Origin: Gari tellinella
Taxonomy: Eukaryota; Mollusca; Bivalvia; Cardiida; Psammobiidae
DNA: 64,000 bases
Assembly: GCA_922989275.2 (NCBI GenBank)
Contig: OV277864.1
Span: 42,221,550 to 42,285,549, forward strand
Reading direction: 5' to 3'
Shown here piece after piece: positions 55,150 to 63,842 of the stretch (its first letter is position 1; every line of letters begins with the position of its first letter). Position numbers and translations under genes: made by a program. The notes beneath the pieces were generated by a model. The model was not told the origin of the DNA and ran no database searches. It worked only from the letters and a program-made list of their open reading frames with translations.

Positions 55150-55798
55150 AAGGACTCACTTGCTTACAAAAATATGCTCCCTACCCAGTGGATACTATAA
55201 AAAGGCTTTGACTTTTCAAACTGTGTACTTGCATACATATATTCTTAAGTTTTGCATCTTTGATTATGTAGTTGACAAAGAAGTAAAGTATAACCTTACA
55301 GTTACATGTATATATGATATGCTTATTAGTCTTTTTAGTAATGATTTGGACTGTTGTCAAACTGTAATATGCGATGTAATGCATTACTTTGCCAATGTAG
55401 TTGTAATTTAATGCATTACAAAGTTTTATGTAAACGTTGCGTAATAATAATTGTAATGTAATGCACTCTTTAGCAATGTGATAGTAAACTTGTAGTGTAA
55501 TTTATGACTTCATCAAGAAATTCACACCATTATTGCCCCCGCCCCACCGACCTGCATAGTCCATGGCTGAATTACACCCTTAACTTATTTATAAATAAGC
55601 TGTTCACGAATTATACCACAGACCCGCAACCAGATTGTTTCAAAGAGATCGGGTAATTCCTACCATTAGTATCCAACATATAGGAACCAGGTTAACGGTA
55701 TCCCTCGGGAACAGCATTTAGTATACTGTACGTTCCCATGGCGTGCTTATCATAAGTCTGAACTTTTACTTGTTCTTCATCTAAATTGTATGTATCTT
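55150..55798. other. Interval with TAATGCATTA motifs
   Basis: gatgtaatgcattac, tttaatgcattac and gtaatgtaatgcac recur between 55370 and 55470. No gene seen. Confidence 0.4.
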
Positions 55799-55802
55799 TT
55801 AA

Positions 55803-56035
55803 CTCATTCACTCCTGAAAATTCAAGTGAACAATGCAAGTTTTTCTAGTTATGTCAATTCAGTTTTCGACTAGCTAGAGTTGTTTTATACAACACATTTC
55901 AAAACTGACACATATCAGAGGACTGCTGTGGGTAATGTCTGATCTTGGTCTACACTGTTTGCAAAGGAAAAATGTACTATAAAGAGGAGCACTGTTTGTA
56001 AATAACTAATATACTCGTCGCTAGGGTCAAATGGG
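55803..56035. mobile_element. T3xK3 MITE, left core arm lost
   Basis: TTAA at 55799-55802 and 56036-56039; left CTCATTCACTCCTGAAAATT, right actcgtcgctagggtcaaat-ggg. Core retains GTCTGATCTTGGTCTACACT-GTTTGC. Confidence 0.6.
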
Positions 56036-56285
56036 TTAAACTATGTCGCTTAATTGCTGGAGAGGGTAGGGGTCATTATTCGATGGGGTTCGATATATTT
56101 CAGGAGGGGTCAAACTACTTCATGAGGGGAGTCATAGTACTTTGACCGAGGGTCAAATGTCGACGTTGAATTATGATCGGGGGTCATTGTACGATATCGA
56201 AAAATATACTGACGGGGTCATTCTACGTCGTCGAATTATGACCGGGGGTCATTTTTCGATTGAGTCAAAATACTTCGTTACACCG

Positions 56286-56396
56286 ACGTGTAATCAATCT
56301 GGTCCCAATTTGCGTCTAATTGCTCCAATCTGTCTTCAATGGAAATGAGTGGTTTAGCACAAATGTGTTTATTGTTTTAAAAAAATATTCTTATCC
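56286..56396 (-). mobile_element. Right half of the split T1xK1 MITE
   Basis: gcgtctaattgctccaatct-gtcttcaatggaaatga, tttagcacaaatgtgtttat-tg: the K1 right arm and right outer half, complementing 48085-48176 across the 8.1-kb element. Confidence 0.6.
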
Positions 56397-56646
56397 GCCT
56401 AATGACCACATATTTTGAGATTAACGTTAAGATAAACAATACCTTGCTCAACTGGCCGCGTAAAGCGAGATCTGAACAGGCTAATTGACACCCAATTACA
56501 TATTATACATGTATGTGAAGTCAAAATACTTTTATATAGAAAACAACCTAAAATTTAATTTTGAGAAAAAAAGCAGACGACATTTGTTTAAAACTGGTTA
56601 CATCATGTCAGTGTAGGGGTAAACTTCAATAGCATTTTACGTGATA

Positions 56647-56892
56647 CAGTGGAGAATCTGTTATTCTTTCCCAATACACGCGTTTACGCTAAAACTATTA
56701 TTTACAATACAAACAGTTTGGAGCCAGATCAGACGCCGGGTAACCCGGCGTCTGATCAGGCTCCAAACTGTTTGCCACCAAGATAAACATGAATTATCAG
56801 AATTGTCTAAAAGTTGTTCTTTTCTACGTTTTATTGCTTTGCGTTTGCGTACGTTTGCGTTTAAACGGGAAAGAATAACAGATTCTCCACTG
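56647..56892 (+). mobile_element. T1xK1 MITE, A1, intact
   Basis: 246 bp; perfect core; ACGTTTTATTGC and AATACACGCG are private changes. Confidence 0.92.
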
Positions 56893-57039
56893 TACATGTA
56901 CATGTACGTGTATTTTCATTGCAATAATGTTCAACCTCTGCTTTAATCCTTTCAACTACAAAATGTCGACTGCTCAACTTGTCGTCTGCAATTTTTACAC
57001 CACATTAGAATCTTTTTTCAAGTTTTGACTGAAACATTA

Positions 57040-57110
57040 TTAATACGAGTTACGCAGCGTCAGATCTGAATCAAAACTGTTTGCAAATTCTACTTTAGTC
57101 GCCTATGACA
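57040..57110. mobile_element. K1 right arm remnant
   Basis: gagttacgcagcgtcagatc-tgaatcaaaactgtttgc only. Confidence 0.45.
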
Positions 57111-57297
57111 GTCAATAGGTAAACATCAGTAAATTCATTTTGTTTGTATACGTAATGTTTAAGAATAGGTATATGGTTCATTAAACAATTAATGGTAAAT
57201 GGACAATCCTTACGTTCTAATGGCTGTAAGTAAATATTGGGAGCGCTTATACCAGGAACATATCCGAATTAACAGTACACTATTTAACCCTTTTAAC

Positions 57298-57521
57298 CCT
57301 ACAGTCCTCTAAAGAGATTACTGATTACATATGCAAACAGTGTAGACCCTGATCAGAGGGCTCCTATAGGAGCCCTCTGATCAAGGTCTGCACTGTTTGA
57401 TATTTTCATTGGTTTTTGTTGTCAACCCAAAATTACAACAGAAAACTGGTTCATATTACCTGTACTAGAAGAGTCCAAAAGGTTAATAAATACCCACAGG
57501 AGATATTTAGGGTTGAAAGGG
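57298..57521. mobile_element. T3xK3 MITE
   Basis: TTTTAACCCTACAGTCCTC left, GGTTGAAAGGGTTAA right. Core 57333-57400 is a near-perfect hairpin with tip GAGGGCTCCTATAGGAGCCCTC. Confidence 0.75.
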
Positions 57522-57594
57522 TTAACATACAAGAACTCAATGACCACGAGTCCCACAAATATGCGTCTGTAACAGTGCAGATGTGGAGAGTACA

Positions 57595-57665
57595 CTTGTA
57601 CTTTGCAAAAAGTATAGAACCTGATCAGAGGGTTCTGCACTATTTGTCATTTAGCAATACACCGT
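57595..57665. mobile_element. K3 remnant, tip deleted
   Basis: tttgcaaaaagtatagaacc-tgatcagagggttctgcact-atttgtcatt: arms joined without the tip. Confidence 0.5.
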
Positions 57666-57864
57666 AAAAAACTAAATACATGTAGTAAAAAATCGATTAC
57701 ACTTTATTGTAAAGCGGAATTGCCCAACTAAACTTTCAGGGGTGAATGAGGTAATCTTTACTTAACAGTTATTGAACAGTGTTTGCTTACATGATCAATG
57801 GATTACATTCAGGTCGTTTTTTTTTTGTTAAACACGCCTTCAACTCAAATCTGATTTTAAATTG

Positions 57865-58022
57865 GTGAACAAATAAATAAATACGAAAGACTCAAGCAGG
57901 AAACGTAACACAAACAATACACCCACCTCTCAAGTTTTAAGAAGCAGGCGAGTGAGTGCGTTGCCGAGAGTGAGTAGTCGAGAAAGTGAGTGGGTGAATG
58001 GGTGAATACGTGACTGAGTGCA
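57865..58022 (-). mobile_element. 3' fragment of the 42-kb retroelement family
   Basis: Inverse copy of 43268-43320 (cctgcttgagtctttcgtat, tattgtttgtgttacgtttc). Where the 43-kb copy has (TG)n, this one has a GTGA/GAGT repeat (57945-58022). Confidence 0.65.
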
Positions 58023-58410
58023 GTGATTGATTTTTCATAAATTATTCTCATGACCGCTGACCCTTCTCGGCGTACATTTGCTACAACTGAAGAATTGAGA
58101 CCATCTTCCGTCCCGTACTGCACGTTGTCTTACATTTAACTGACTGTTTGCTTTTTTTGTCGACTTCATGTTTTCAACTTGATTCTACTGATTTTCTGAC
58201 TGTTTTATAAAAATAATTTCAGAAAAATAAAAATTAAAACAATGTTTAGAACAAGCAATCTATAGATCCCGATAGAATGCTCCTTAACCGTAAAAAACCC
58301 TGATCAGGATCTATATTGTTTGCATAGTATACAGAGTGCATTGTGTCCAGCATTGAAAGAGTTTATAACGTGTACATGTCGATATGGAGAGCATGTCACT
58401 CTGACGTGTA

Positions 58411-58942
58411 AAAGAGGGAGAGGTTTTATTTCCCATTTCTGCACAAACGAAACGTATAAACGTATTGCAATAAAATGTAGAAAAAATGATAACTTTTTGG
58501 ACAATTCTGACTTTTTGTCTCAATCTGAATGGCAAACAGTTTGGAGCCTGATCAGACGCCGGATAACACGGCGTCTGATCTGGCTCCAAACTATTTGCAA
58601 TTGAAATAATCATTATGATAATTACAGGGCTACCATAAGTTGACATGAAAAATCCTAAGATTTCCAAATTTGCATTTTTCAAGTGCGAATTTACGAATCG
58701 TACCTTTACCCAATAGCCTTTTTCTTGTTTTGTTGACATGCGACTACTTAAATCAGGCTGTAAGTAAAGCAGAATGCACCTTAGGGCGCATTCTGCTTTA
58801 CTTTCAGCCTGCTTTAAGGTACCATAACCTGAGAAAAAATCCGGAGATTTAGGAAAAATCCGGAGAAATGGTAGCCCTGTAATTATAATAATTATTCTAG
58901 CACAAACGCGTTTATTGGAAAAGAATAACGTCTTCTCTACTG
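58411..58942 (-). mobile_element. T1xK1 MITE, A2, split by a T2xK2
   Basis: Left end worn (GAGAGGTTTTATTTCCC), core 58532-58598 with tip GCCGGATAACACGGC, right end TTCTCTACTG. Interrupted at TAATTA in its right half. Confidence 0.82.
58625..58879. mobile_element. T2xK2 MITE nested in T1xK1
   Basis: CAGGGCTACCATAAGTTGAC to ATGGTAGCCCTG, 255 bp; both ends carry the same A/T change from GCTGCC, so the arms match. Duplication TAATTA at 58619-58624 and 58880-58885. K2 hairpin at 58755-58815. Confidence 0.9.
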
Positions 58943-59133
58943 TATCATCGATATTTCTGTGACTGGGTATTGATATTCCATTGGTTGATTTTTCAGCCAA
59001 TCACGTTTGCCTGATTGTTTCGTGAGGGGTTATTAAATATAAAAATGGTTAAGCTTATTTACCCCTTTCACTGCTACATGGTTTACCCGGGAACACATGT
59101 ATACTGGTACAATATACCCCGGGTATACTGGTG

Positions 59134-59385
59134 CAGTGGAGAATACATTAGTATTTCCTGTTTGAATAAACGCGTTTACGCTAAAACTAGTGTTTCCATT
59201 GCAAATAGTTTGGAGTCAGATCAGACGCCAGGTAACCCGGCGTCTGATCAGCCTCCAAACTGTTTGCCGTCAAAGTTAAAATCAACATACAGATTGCCAA
59301 AATGTTGTCAATTTCTGCATGAAACTACAAAGCGTTTGCGTTTCGTTTTGCGTTTAAACGGGAAAGAATAACGTTTTCTCCACTG
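59134..59385 (+). mobile_element. T1xK1 MITE, A2
   Basis: CAGTGGAGAATACATTAG left, TTCTCCACTG right, 252 bp; tip GCCAGGTAACCCGGC. Confidence 0.87.
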
Positions 59386-59395
59386 TATATCAAAC

Positions 59396-59475
59396 GAGTG
59401 TTACGCAGTTTGGATCCAGACAAAACGCCAAGTTACCCGACGTCTCATCTTTTCCCAAACTATTTTGCAAAGGTT
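59396..59475. mobile_element. K1 core, decayed
   Basis: cgcagtttggatccagacaa-aacgccaagttacccgacgt-ctcatcttttcccaaac. Confidence 0.5.
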
Positions 59476-59569
59476 CACCAATAGCACCAATTATCAATGT
59501 ATCCGATGGGTTAAGACTATGTGTGAAACAATAAAATCTTCAATACCTTACCCCGACGGTAAAATGGTT

Positions 59570-59640
59570 ATTTGAGAACAATTTGAATCCTGATCGTAAC
59601 GCGGCGTCTAATCAGGATTCAAACTAGTTGACACTCATAA
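59570..59640. mobile_element. K1 core, left tip arm lost
   Basis: caatttgaatcctgatcgta-acgcggcgtctaatcaggat-tcaaactag followed by gacactc. Confidence 0.55.
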
Positions 59641-59738
59641 CGAAATTACTTTGGTCAGTTTACCTAAATATTAATTTGAAGAAAACTAACAGACGACAAT
59701 TGATTCAGCAGAAGACGGAATGGCGGAGAATGTGTTAA

Positions 59739-59944
59739 CTCTTATCATCCTGATTTGTCGTCTGCTTCAAAAATATCGTCTGCTAAAAATTTAAGAATTA
59801 ATTTTCATCCTCTTGAAGCAAAAGAAAATTTGAAAACGAGTGATAAACAGTTTGAATCCAGATCAGACGCCGCGTTACGCGGCGTCTGATCTGGATCCAA
59901 ACTGTTTGCAAATGTTAGACAAGTCGTGCTTAGCTTGATAATGG
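59739..59944. mobile_element. T3xK1 MITE
   Basis: TTAA at 59735-59738 and 59945-59948; left CTCTTATCATCC, right GCTTGATAATGG. Core 59847-59908 is symmetrical with CCAGATC/GATCTGG. Confidence 0.75.
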
Positions 59945-60359
59945 TTAAAGGAGCTATATCTACATCGTGTCACTGCAATATACTTTAGCTTGCATGGCTC
60001 AAGCTAAAGTTGAACCACAATTGAAAAGAAGATAAAATTAAAGTCCGTCATAGTTGACATAGATGACTGCTTGATGCAGGACAAAAGTAAATGCATGAGT
60101 GTTCCTGCTTTACTGTTGTCAAACATTACATGTAAGCTGCCACCAATCAATAGAGAGTTCTTTCAGGATCTGTACAATGTATATGCGTTCCTGGTTCTGG
60201 GTAACCCTTTTAACACAATCTTAACTATAAACTCAAGCCATTGGTCACCTACCAATCAGAAGGCGATAACTGGACAAACTTATTTTGTAAAGTACGGCAA
60301 ACAGATTATATAAGGTTATAAGTACTATAATAAAGGAAGTGTGCATTTCAATACTAATC

Positions 60360-60450
60360 CCCTTCACCGCCTTACCCCGAGTACAACAGCAAGTTGCAAA
60401 CAATTTGGATACTAATGATACGCAACGTCTGATCAGGATCCAAACTTTTA
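60360..60450. mobile_element. T3xK1 remnant
   Basis: CCCCTTCACCGCCTTACCCC, gttgcaaacaatttggatac-taatgatacgcaacgtctga-tcaggatccaaac. Confidence 0.5.
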
Positions 60451-60533
60451 GACGCTCGTTAGACTATAACTTTATAAACATAATATTATTACATGTATCC
60501 ATATATTAAACACTTTGCTTTAACCCTTTTACT

Positions 60534-60765
60534 CTCAATGACGCTTAAAAGCGCGTTTGCAAACAGTTTGGATCCTGATCAGACGCCGCGTGACGCGGCG
60601 TCTGATTAGGATCCAAACTGTTAAACAGACGTATCGATATATTTTAAATCATAATACATTGAATCTTACTTTGAAACGATCTTGCAAACAATAAAATTGA
60701 AGCAGACGACAAAACAAACGATGAAGGCATAAAATAGAATAGCGGAAAATTTTGCAGTGAAAAGG
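60534..60765. mobile_element. T3xK1 MITE, intact
   Basis: TTAA at 60530-60533 and 60766-60769; CCCTTTTACTCTCAATGACG left, CAGTGAAAAGG right. Core 60558-60622, tip CCGCGTGACGCGG. Confidence 0.82.
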
Positions 60766-60949
60766 TTAAGCTGTTACGTGTCTTTTATACAATCTATTAC
60801 ATTTCGTTTAAAAGGTCATACTAGAGAGGTTTTACTGTACATATTTACAGTATCAAACTCCATGATAAACTGTAACAACATTAAATAGAATGGAAACAAG
60901 AGAGTTACAGTTACAGTGAAAGAGTGATACATGGGAGAAGACGTTGTGC

Positions 60950-61310
60950 TTCCCCAAAACAGTGCTCCCTCTCTTCAGCGACACTTAATGGGAGATACAT
61001 ATTATGTGCGTTGTTCGGAGGGAGTCATTATAGGGAGTGAAATTGGATTACATTTGCAAACAGCTTCAATCCGGATCAGACGCCGCGTAACGCGGCGTCT
61101 GATCTGGATTCAAGCTGTTTGTCACTCGTTATTAATTTATTTTCTGTCAAAATGTCCATAATGTAACTTTGAGAAAAACAGCAGACAACAATTTTAAGCA
61201 GACTAAAGCGTTAGACATACTTTCCCTGTTTAGGGAACTGCGGCAAATGTTGTTGTAGAGAGGAATTTGTTGTTGAGAGGCCGTTGTAGGGAGGGAACGC
61301 TGTACAATCA
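60950..61310. mobile_element. T4xK1 element
   Basis: tgctccctctcttcagcgac and gttcggagggagtcattata as at 40.0 kb; right end ggccgttgtagggagggaac-gctgtac. Core 61053-61120: GCAAACAGCTTCAATCCGGA to TCTGGATTCAAGCTGTTTG, perfect tip CCGCGTAACGCGG. Confidence 0.65.
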
Positions 61311-61408
61311 TGTGTTTACGCTTACAGCATTATGTTCATCCCAAACGGTTTGGGGCATGGATAACCCTGCATCTAATCAGATTCCAACCCATGTGTCACT
61401 CAGATTAA

Positions 61409-61627
61409 CCCTTTCCCACATAGAAGCGCCTTTTAAATGTATTCCTCCACTAAGGAAAATAGTGCCAATTTAATCAGTCATGAATATATATTATAGAGAA
61501 TATTTTCTATATTCTAGCACATGATAGCTTTAAGCAGGCTGAAAGTAAAGCAGAATACGCTTTTCTTTCAACCTGCTTTAAGTAGTTACCTGTCTTCAAT
61601 ACTAGAAATAGGATATCAGGTAAAGAG
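61409..61627. mobile_element. T3xK2 MITE, tip deleted
   Basis: TTAA at 61405-61408 and 61628-61631; CCCTTTCCCACATAGAAGC left, GGTAAAGAG right. Core gcaggctgaaagtaaagcag-aatacgc-ttttctttcaacctgc has lost its right tip arm. Confidence 0.75.
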
Positions 61628-61930
61628 TTAAGACAGATTATCCACGTTTTTAAAACGTTGTCATTTTAACATTAGCTTGCAAATTAAGTTTAGGATAAGT
61701 GTCGTGTAAACGAGAACTAGTTTCGATTTATTAACCTATTCTCCACTGAAGCAATGGGAAACATGAGGCAAATTCAAAACAAAGATGTAGTTGTTACCCT
61801 TAGTTGCTTAATAAAACTTGGGTACATGTATTTCTAAAAGTGTACACCAAGCCCAAGGCCGCAACGTCTGATCAGAACACTAATTGCAGCGAAGTAGAAA
61901 GCATTTTATCAGCAAGATTTACTCGGGGTA

Positions 61931-62165
61931 CAGTGGAGAATACGCTATTCTTTCCCGTTTAAACGCAAACGCAAAGCTCTTAAACGTAGAAAAGTACAAC
62001 TTTTGTTAATTCTGATAATTTATATTTATCTTGGTGGCAAACAATTTGGAGCCGGATTAGACGCCGGGTTACCCGGCGTCTGATCTGGCTCCAGAATGTT
62101 TGCAATATAAATAATAGTTTTAGCGTAAACGCGTTTATTGGGAAAGAATAACGTATTCTCCACTG
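61931..62165 (-). mobile_element. T1xK1 MITE, A1-like with internal gap
   Basis: 235 bp; lacks GTACGC in the outer arm and part of the TGGACAATTC stretch; otherwise complete core and ends. Confidence 0.87.
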
Positions 62166-62169
62166 TATA

Positions 62170-63010
62170 TTAGATCCAGGTCGAACATCGAGTTTCAAAA
62201 GCGGGAATAAAATAGATATACACTATTTACATTGTTCGAAAGTCCATTTTCTCATGTCGTTGCATGATAGTACAGTTTGTATATCTATGAAGTACATGGG
62301 ACAGTACATTTGATCTTTTGAAATATGTTTATCATTATCAAATAATTGGTGTCTGTTCAAAGATTATAGAGTGGTAGTGTACTTTATAATAACAGCTTCC
62401 GGAAACGATAAGTCACCAACGACATGCTAGACTTTATATTTAACTTCTAGGAGAAGGCGGAAGATACAAATTAAAGTCCATCCAAATGAACAGTGACATA
62501 ATATGGTTGGTACGCCTCCAACAGAGCAGATGTTAGTTTTTTTTTTAGTTTTGGGGGGAGGTGAGAAATCACTGATTCTTTTGTAAAGATGCCCATGATA
62601 TAGCACCGATACATGTACATGGGAACAAGGTTTTTAAAGCATTCAACCTTTAGGTAGAGTTATTTTGGTGCAGCGATGGATCGAACCAGCGACCCCTGTG
62701 TTACTAGTCGACTTGTGTGTTATCACTAGAGTAAGAGTACTCCTGTTTATCTTCTATACATGGGTCCACTGTTATTAAGAGTTGAGTCTGAAAGTGTTTC
62801 AATCATTTGTCAGATTTGAGCAAACCTCTTTATACATGTAACCATGTGGACTGGTCGTGAAAATGTGGGCCCTAAAGTACCGATGTACGTATACGTAGTT
62901 ATCTAAGTATATGTGCCTCCCATGATAACGCGCGACGGATCCTGGGTAGTTCTGGTTTTAGATAACGCGGGAATGACAACTTTTGGTTAATGAGTTCGAC
63001 GCCTAACGTA
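62170..63010. other. No gene; SINE head and a shared repeat
   Basis: Minus-strand tRNA-like head at about 62676-62735 (B box GGTTCGATCC, A-box-like CTCTAGTGATAACACAC). 62775-62880 shares blocks with 49385-49490 (see there). Otherwise nothing. Confidence 0.45.
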
Positions 63011-63016
63011 CGAGCT

Positions 63017-63252
63017 GGGGCCCGTTTTACTAAACTACTTACGCAAATTTTTTGCGTAAGTCAAAATTTTAAATTTTAATTTTATTATCACTTGCTACAA
63101 ACAGCAAATAGCCAGATCAGAGGACGCGCTAAAAGCGCGTCCTCTGTTCTGGCTATTTGCTGTTTGCAAACGTTTATGATCGAACAATAAGAGTTAAACG
63201 ATTTTGACTTACGCAAAAAATGTGCGTAAGTTGTTTAGTAAAACGGGCCCTC
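63017..63252. mobile_element. T5xK5 MITE with three hairpins
   Basis: Ends GGGCCCGTTTTACTAAAC and GTTTAGTAAAACGGGCCC. Just inside each end is a small hairpin, CTTACGCAAATTTTTTGCGT-AAG (left) and CTTACGCAAAAAATGTGCGT-AAG (right). The centre is K5: AACAGCAAATAGCCAGATCA-GAGGACGCGC pairing exactly except for TGATC/TGTTC, around TAAA. Confidence 0.85.
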
Positions 63253-63373
63253 GTATATACATTTTAGCCTCTGTCAGTTTGTAATTATTTTTAGTTTCTG
63301 AATGCTATTATTGTTAAGTTTTATTGTTAAGTTTTAATTGATATAGTTAATTTTTGACTCATGTACATGTAGT

Positions 63374-63440
63374 TCCTTAAAGTAGATTGTAAGAAAAGCC
63401 GAAAACTCTGAGCTTTCTGTTTTACTTCTAACCTATTTAG
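63374..63440. mobile_element. K4 hairpin remnant
   Basis: aaagtagattgtaagaaaag, gagctttctgttttacttct-aaccta. Confidence 0.45.
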
Positions 63441-63565
63441 AAAGTCAAATGACTTCATGGTCCGTTTGCAGTACATGTATATATTAGAACCACGCAATGG
63501 CATTACTATAACGAATTGGTAGGTTTTACTTAGGAGGTTAGGTAAAGCTAAAACCAAATTTGAAT

Positions 63566-63745
63566 ACTAAAACGTAGAAAAGTGCAACTTTTGGACAATT
63601 TATGTTTATTTTGGTGGCAAACAGTTTGGAGCCTGATCAGACGCCGGGTTAACCGGGGTCTGATCTGGCTCCAAACTGTTTGAAAAAGAAAATATAGTTT
63701 AAGTGTAAACGCGTTTATTGGGAAAGAATAACGTTTTCTCCACTG
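63566..63745 (-). mobile_element. T1xK1 MITE, left end missing
   Basis: Begins in the middle of the left outer arm (actaaaacgtagaaaagtgc). Complete core with tip GGGTTAACCGG; right end TTCTCCACTG. Confidence 0.85.
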
Positions 63746-63842
63746 TATCTAGTACAATGTAGGCACCACCATATCAAGGCAGACGATGTTGAGACGATGA
63801 CGCAGGCGATAAAGTGTCGCGTTTAAGGTCTAATCAATTCAG

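Larger units (their letters stand above)
48177..56285. mobile_element. 8.1-kb TIR element with nested insertions
   Basis: Inverted ends CGGTGAAACGAAGTATTTTG + AC and GTCAAAATACTTCGTTACAC + CG. Subterminal copies of 'gtgacccccggtcaaaattc' and 'gacgtcgtagaatgacccc' appear at the left, their complements at the right (56060-56285). No transposase of its own is visible. It contains a 31-bp tandem array, a Tc1 element with a LINE, and T3 MITEs. Superfamily unknown; target duplication not evident. Confidence 0.7.

Noticed and set aside
58311..59000. 229-aa open frame on the minus strand
   Set aside because: Runs through a T1 MITE and the T2xK2 nested in it, so it is repeat-derived.
60071..60313. 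80-aa plus-strand frame
   Set aside because: No splice context, motif or homologue that I recognise; length is within chance for this composition.
27890..61560. Hairpins as bacterial-type terminators
   Set aside because: They are the cores of dispersed MITEs; there is no operon context.
195..62198. Many 60-105 aa frames with QTVWSQIRRRVTRRL-type peptides
   Set aside because: They lie inside T1xK1 MITEs in either orientation and change frame with the element; they are by-products of the palindromic core, not genes.
62676..62735. tRNA gene on the minus strand
   Set aside because: B box is good, but acceptor and anticodon stems cannot be formed; best read as a SINE head.
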